Shown: positions 58,961 through 64,000 of the stretch, piece after piece
Numbering within the stretch: the first letter of the stretch is position 1
Layout of the letters: each line of letters begins with the position of its first letter
Assembly (NCBI GenBank): GCA_005784505.1
Contig: VCAZ01000039.1
Coordinates: forward strand, 2,816,001-2,880,000
Direction: 5' to 3'
Source of the DNA: Bagarius yarrelli
Taxonomy: Eukaryota; Chordata; Actinopteri; Siluriformes; Sisoridae
DNA length: 64,000 nt
Program-made: the position numbers and the translations under genes
The notes under the pieces: model-generated
Database searches by the model: none
What the model was told of the DNA's origin: nothing
The model's input: the letters and a program-made list of their open reading frames with translations, nothing else

Positions 58961-59219
58961 CTGCAGGAAAGAAAAAGAATACAAGAAAAAAACCAGAGTG
59001 GATTTAGTTGATGTACAGGAACTGAAACACTTGATGGATCTACAGCAGTCTCACTTACACTGACAAAAGATCTACCAATGATCTACCAAAAGATCCACCA
59101 ATAAGAAGTGATTCCTATTTTTCAGATTAAAAGACATGCGTATTTTAACATGTGATTTGCTTTAAAATATTGCTTCTGTACATCACCTACATCTGTCTTA
59201 GCAAAGGACATGCAATCTC

Positions 59220-59640
59220 TGTGTCTGTCAGTTTCAGTAAAAGGGGTGTGGCCTCTGTGCTTGACAGTCTCACTGAAGGGGTGGGGCCTCTGTACCTGTC
59301 CATCTCACTGAAGGGGTGTGGCCTCTATGCCTGTCAGTCTCAATAAAAGAGGTGTGGCCTCTGTGCCTGTCAGTCTCAATAAAAGAGGTGTGGCCTCTGT
59401 GCCTGTCAGTCTCAGTGAAAGAGGTGTGGCCTCTGTGCCTGTCAGTCTCAGTAAAAAAGGTGTGGCCTTTGAGCCTGTCAGTGTCAGTGAAAGAGGTGTG
59501 GCCTCTGTGCCTGTCAGTCTCTGTAAAAGAGGTGTGGCCTCTGTGCCTGTCGATTTGGAAGTAAGAGATGTAAAAGATTTGGAAGAGGCGTGGCCCCTTG
59601 TGCCCATCAGTCTTAGTAAAAGGGTGTGGCCTTGGTGCTG
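59220..59640. repeat. 36-bp minisatellite
   Basis: About eleven copies of a 36-bp unit around GTGTGGCCTCTGTGCCTGTC plus AGTCTCAGTGAAAGAG. As 36 is divisible by three, every frame repeats every 12 codons, giving open frames on both strands. Confidence 0.93.
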
Positions 59641-59830
59641 CTTTTGCGAATTTATTTATCTTCTTTAGTTATATTTTTGAAAAAATAAAACAAACTGTGC
59701 CTATAAGGAAATCCTGCATAGGTAGTAAAACCAAAAAAAAAAAGGCTTTCTTTGGAAGCTTGTGCTTCATACAACATTTGACCTTACCATGAAATACTTT
59801 CTAGCTCTACAACAGCCCCTCTCTCTCTCA

Positions 59831-59874
<44 letters not shown>

Positions 59875-60327
59875 ACAAACACACATACACACACACAAAT
59901 CAGCTACAGTTTTGTGAAACTGGGTTGTTCTCTTGTTCTATCCGGAGTTCAGCTGAGTCAGGACGTCGCGTACGTGCTCAAGCATGCAATTTTATACAGT
60001 GCACAGCACCGCCGCAGGATTTCTGACCTTGCTGTCTTTTTATCAGCAGTAACCACAAACCTGAGACGGCGACCTGCTCAGTGCACCTCAGGATGAGTTA
60101 AAGCCGTCCTTCATATAACCGCCATCATTCCGATCACAGCTCACTGGACGTAATTTACAGCAAGAACATCTAGTCACTGCACATTGTTGACCTTGTAGCT
60201 TATTACGGAAGTCATGTGACGTCAGGAAGGCATTCTGGTGGAAAGGATGCGGCTAAACAGTTCTGAAAACACTGTTATAGCAAAAAAATGCAGGATTGTA
60301 AAAAAACACCCCGATTACATAAGGTTG

Positions 60328-60500
60328 AGACATTTACAGCATTTGGCAGACGCGACTTACATTTATCTCATTTATACAAGTGAGCAATTGAGGGCCTTGC
60401 TTAGGGGCCCAGCAGTGGTGGCTTGGTGGATCTGGAAATCGAACCCACAATCTTCAGGTTGGTAGTCCAACACCTTAACCATAAGCCACAACTTTCCCAC
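60328..60500 (-). mobile_element. SINE family A, inverted
   Basis: CATTTACAGCATTTGGCAGA, GGGGCCCAGCAGTGGTGGCT and AGTCCAACACCTTAACCA. frmd3 intron. Confidence 0.8.
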
Positions 60501-61064
60501 GTGTGAAAAACTTGTATAAAGTAATTAATTAAAAAAAATCTTTTATTTATTACTATTCGACAGTAACAGAGAAATGCCGCCAAATATAGAGAAGTAAAAG
60601 TAAAGTTTTTCACTTAAATGTAACTGTAAAATTACACATCATTAAAAAAAAAAACCAAAAAAGGAAAAGTTACCGGAAAAATGTAATTCGTTACTAGCCA
60701 CATCTGCCAAGTATGTGATTTTGGACGAAGCCAGAGTAACGAATACTGAAGCAGCTGCAGAGAGACTCGTCCTGGATGACAGCTGTGAATACTTATGCAA
60801 CCAACGTGCCACATAAATGATAGGCTTATTGTAAAAATCCCAAACACTAGTCTATTTTAATTACTACATGGAATTAAAATTGACTTATGTCTAATACTGG
60901 GCTTATGTCCAATACTAACACATTCCATGGCCCTTTACATACACATCTGTCTCGCTTCACCTTCAGCACAGTTGAACAAGTGTCAGTGTAGACCGACGGG
61001 TCAGGAGCCTAGTTTTGGATTTTCTCCATGATTAACTAAACAAAACTGAAGGAGCAAAGGCACA

Positions 61065-61088
61065 AGACAGACAGACAGATAGATAGAC

Positions 61089-61158
<70 letters not shown>

Positions 61159-61160
61159 CC
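61065..61160. repeat. (GATA)n / (ATAG)n microsatellite
   Basis: About 20 GATA units preceded by GACA units. Confidence 0.97.
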
Positions 61161-61289
61161 AGTTTAGTGGAAATAAATAAGCCAGCAATGTCCCAGAGAA
61201 AAAGAGAGAACAAGAGAATGAGAGGTGAGACAAACAGTAAAAAAGAGAGTGATGTTTTTCAATAAAAATTAATTGATTTCAAATAAAAT

Positions 61290-61900
61290 TTCATTTGCCA
61301 GAGAAGAGACACAAAATAAGTGCTGAGAAAAGGAAAGGAAGAGAAAAGAGAGAAATTGGGTTGGGGTATAATAAGAATAAAAGAAAAAGGGACAGGGTAG
61401 AGTCGGAGAAAAAGGGGGACAGAGAGCGAGAGGAAGAGAGAGAAAGAAAAGAGAATTGTAAAAAAAAGAAAAAGAGAAAGAGACAGAGGGCGATAGGGAA
61501 CAGGAAGAGTAAAAGAAGAAATAGAGAGGGGCAGACCGTTGAAAGAGAGGAAGGAGGAAATGAGAGAGACGGACAAAAAGAGAGATAGAGTAAGACTGAG
61601 AGGTTTAAGACTGAGAGTAAGACTGAGAAAGAAAGAATAAGAATGGGAAAGGAAAGAAAGACTGTTTGAGGGAGAATAAAATAGAGAAAAAGAAAAAAAT
61701 AGAAAAGAGTGAGACAGAGAATGTGGAAGGGACAGAGAGGGGGGATAAAGTGAGAGCAAAATGGAAAACAGAGAGAGAGAGAGAGAGTAAGAAAGACAGC
61801 GGGCAAAGTGAGAGTGAGAGTGAGACTAAAAGAGGTGGGAAAAGAGAAAGAAAAAGAGAGGGAATAAAAAGATGGGCAGAGAGAGTGATAGAGATATGAA
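61290..61900. repeat. polypurine tract
   Basis: About 600 bp almost wholly A and G on the plus strand, mostly non-periodic GAGA/AAAG. The 239-codon and 166-codon minus-strand frames across it are serine/leucine/phenylalanine-rich artefacts. Confidence 0.9.
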
Positions 61901-62747
61901 GCTGTGGGATGCGGGACTGTTATTGATTTTAGGACATACAGATGGGATGATGTCACAGAGATGCTGGTAAATTGAGCGGAAGAGAAGAGGAAACATAGAA
62001 CAGCAACCATCGGTCAAAGCCACTGCAAACACAGAGACAATAAATGATATTAATGTCTATTTAAATGATTAAAATAAACATTTTACCAGATTTACACAAA
62101 TACATCGACGTCGACACCAGACAGGGTTTTTATACAACAAATAAGAAACGTTTTTCGCTGATGTCACTTGACTAACAGTGCTTGAAAGACGACTCCACTC
62201 GATGGCACCCTATTTAAAAGAAATGGTTCATTCCGTCCTTGATCCAGATATATGTGTCCTGGAGTTAAACAGCCGTGGGTGTGGTGGCGATGGAGGAGGG
62301 CTGGTGTTGAATGGAGGGTGTAATAGATGATGGGATGTAATAGATGATGGGAGTGTATATAATTTTAAATTTTTTAAATTTAAAAAAATTATTATTTTGC
62401 TGTCCACGGTGAATGCCGGGAACCCCCACCCCCCCCCCCCCACCCCCACCCCACAGAAATACAAATACTAACATAATTAAGAAAATAAAATAGAATAGAA
62501 ACTATAAATAAAGTAAAGTATACTAAACAGTGGTGGGGGCGAGAATAAGTCTGAATATAATGTGCAAAATCAGTTTTATAGTACGTGCAAAAAGCGAAAT
62601 CGCAGAAATAGCAGCTGTAAATGCTAAATAAAAGCAGCGGTAGATTGCCAATGTGCAAATTAATGCAGCTGTTTTATATTTATAGAGGTGACTTATATAA
62701 TAGCAACAGTAAACAGTAAACATTACCAGTGTATAGATGTCCTCCGG

Positions 62748-62785
62748 CCCTAACCCTAACCCTAACCCTAACCCTAACCCTAACC
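62748..62785. repeat. interstitial telomeric repeat, (CCCTAA) x 6
   Basis: Six exact CCCTAA units, the vertebrate telomere repeat on the other strand, directly joined to a head-truncated SINE. Confidence 0.95.
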
Positions 62786-62950
62786 TTAAAGTGTTGGACT
62801 ATCAACCAGAAGATTGTGGGTTTGATTTCCAGCTCCACAAAGCCACCACTGTTGGGCCCCTGAGCAAGGCCCTTAACCCCCAACTGCTCAGTTGTATAAA
62901 TTAGATAAATGTAAGTCGCGCTCTGGATAAGGATGTCTGCCAAAAGCTGT
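62786..62950 (+). mobile_element. SINE family A, 5'-truncated at the telomeric tract
   Basis: Begins TTAAAGTGTTGGACTATCAA, missing the first part of the head, and continues GGGTTTGATTTCCAGC and GGGCCCCTGAGCAAGGCCC. Confidence 0.8.
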
Positions 62951-63289
62951 TTTGGTTTTGTTAATGAACATTTACAGAAGGACCCCCCCTAGTGTCGGAT
63001 TAATAAGAGTATATTTAGCGTACATTTTTTATTCAGTTATTATAAGACGTTTTTTTTTACTTTAATTTTCTTTTCCATGATAGGGTTTAATGAATACAAT
63101 AATGATACTAAGCTTTATTGAGCCTTTTATTGTTGGATGATTGATTTTAGCTCTGGGAACATCCATAAATTCATAGAGACTCAAACCGTCACACTGGAAA
63201 GGACACATGGCAATATCGGCATAGAGATAAACAACTTTTTGCACTCTGTAGGGTATCTCATTAGAGAGAGAAATGGCAAAATCAATATT

Positions 63290-63478
63290 TAGTGGTAGTG
63301 CAGTGGGTAAGGTGTTGGACTGCTATCTGGAAAATTAGGGTTTGATTTCCATAACCACCAGATTGCCACTGTTGGGCCCCTGAGCAAGGCCTTTAACCCC
63401 CAGTTGCTTAGTTGTATAAAAGATATAAATGTAAGTCGCTCTGGATAAGGACGTCTGACAAATACCGTAAATGTACAG
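63290..63478 (+). mobile_element. SINE family A, near-complete
   Basis: AGTGGTAGTGCAGTGGGTAA, GGGTTTGATTTCCATAACC and CGCTCTGGATAAGGACGTCT. Confidence 0.85.
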
Positions 63479-64000
63479 TAAAAACGGTTTGATTAGATTA
63501 GATAAATTTACTAATATACATTTCAGACAGATCAATTATCAGGTGAGATACGTGAAAATGACGCCATATTTATTGTTCCGATAAATTAATAAATCCGAGT
63601 GCAAGTGACTGCAGCCAGGGTTGCCAGATTGGGCAAGTTTCCACTCAGTTGGCCTTCTTTTGATTAAGTCAGATTGGAATTAAATGCATTTAGCTGATTG
63701 ATAATATTTAAGCTGCTTGTGATGCAACTGGTGTTTGTTTAGTTTTAACTACAAACATGTGATTTTTAAATCAAAAATCGAATCAAAATTTATAATAAAT
63801 TATTACTGAAGTCTTTCACAAAAATAGTGACTGATGTTTGCTATGATCGTTCGGCCAGAGCGACTTAAACATCAGTTTCATCAGATTTTCTATGCTCCTG
63901 GGTGTAAAAACATTAATGCAAATTATATGTAATCTATAATATAAAAACATGAACTTATTTATTATCGGAATCAAAAGGAACTTAATTATCGGTTATCGTT

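Larger units (their letters stand above)
58961..64000. other. frmd3 upstream intron, right edge
   Basis: No exon recognised. Holds a 36-bp minisatellite, (CA)n at about 59833-59900, a (GATA)n tract at about 61065-61160, a 600-bp purine tract, a C-run at about 62426-62453, a telomeric tract and SINEs. 59,900-60,230 is free of obvious repeats but codes for nothing recognised. Confidence 0.6.

Noticed and set aside
60750..60800. RLVLDDS-like words resembling a FERM F1 segment
   Set aside because: On the wrong strand for frmd3, not followed by a conserved exon, and no acceptor/donor pair fits.
61259..62010. 239- and 166-codon minus frames
   Set aside because: Translation of a polypurine tract; no domain, and reading continues into unrelated sequence.

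Overview
This is a vertebrate nuclear window, almost certainly from a ray-finned (teleost) fish. It holds three multi-exon protein genes with GT-AG introns, no prokaryotic signals, AT-rich introns, many (CA)n/(TA)n/(GATA)n microsatellites, tRNA-derived SINEs, hAT- and Harbinger-like non-autonomous elements, LINE fragments and a short TTAGGG-type tract. Genus cannot be fixed from the sequence; an ostariophysan such as a catfish or relative is a guess.

Layout. 1-5.8 kb is intergenic and carries two minisatellite blocks (about 2.17-3.44 kb and 3.53-3.92 kb), a candidate RFX X-box near 2.03 kb and a CpG-rich patch near 4.5-4.76 kb. 5,864-12,518 (minus) is rad21l1, the meiotic cohesin kleisin, reconstructed as 13 exons and 545 aa. 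12.5-15.8 kb is the divergent upstream region shared with the next gene. 15,855-32,601 (plus) is rasef (RAB45), reconstructed as 17 exons and 712 aa: two EF hands, a coiled coil, a linker, then a Rab GTPase ending in a CC prenylation motif. 32.6-40.7 kb is the tail-to-tail interval with rasef on one side and frmd3 on the other, full of repeats. 40,713-58,960 (minus) is frmd3: 13 exons and 565 codons for most of the FERM domain, the FERM-adjacent region, a linker and a C-terminal membrane anchor. Its first exons were not found and should lie beyond the right edge. 59-64 kb is frmd3 intron with a 36-bp minisatellite, a long purine tract, an interstitial telomeric tract and SINEs.

The three genes do not form one pathway. 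rad21l1 closes meiotic cohesin rings, rasef is a calcium-responsive Rab on membranes and microtubules, and frmd3 is a membrane-anchored FERM scaffold. RASEF and FRMD3 are also neighbours in human, so that pair looks like conserved synteny; rad21l1 beside them differs from human.

The best candidate for something undescribed is a 309-328 codon open frame at 43.07-44.05 kb, inside the last frmd3 intron on the same strand. It is built of imperfect 14-residue repeats (consensus like GVDVDKxxDxVLxx). It could be an alternative frmd3 terminal exon lacking the membrane anchor, a nested gene, or a relic. All reconstructions were made by eye from splice sites, phase and remembered family features; no alignment was run.
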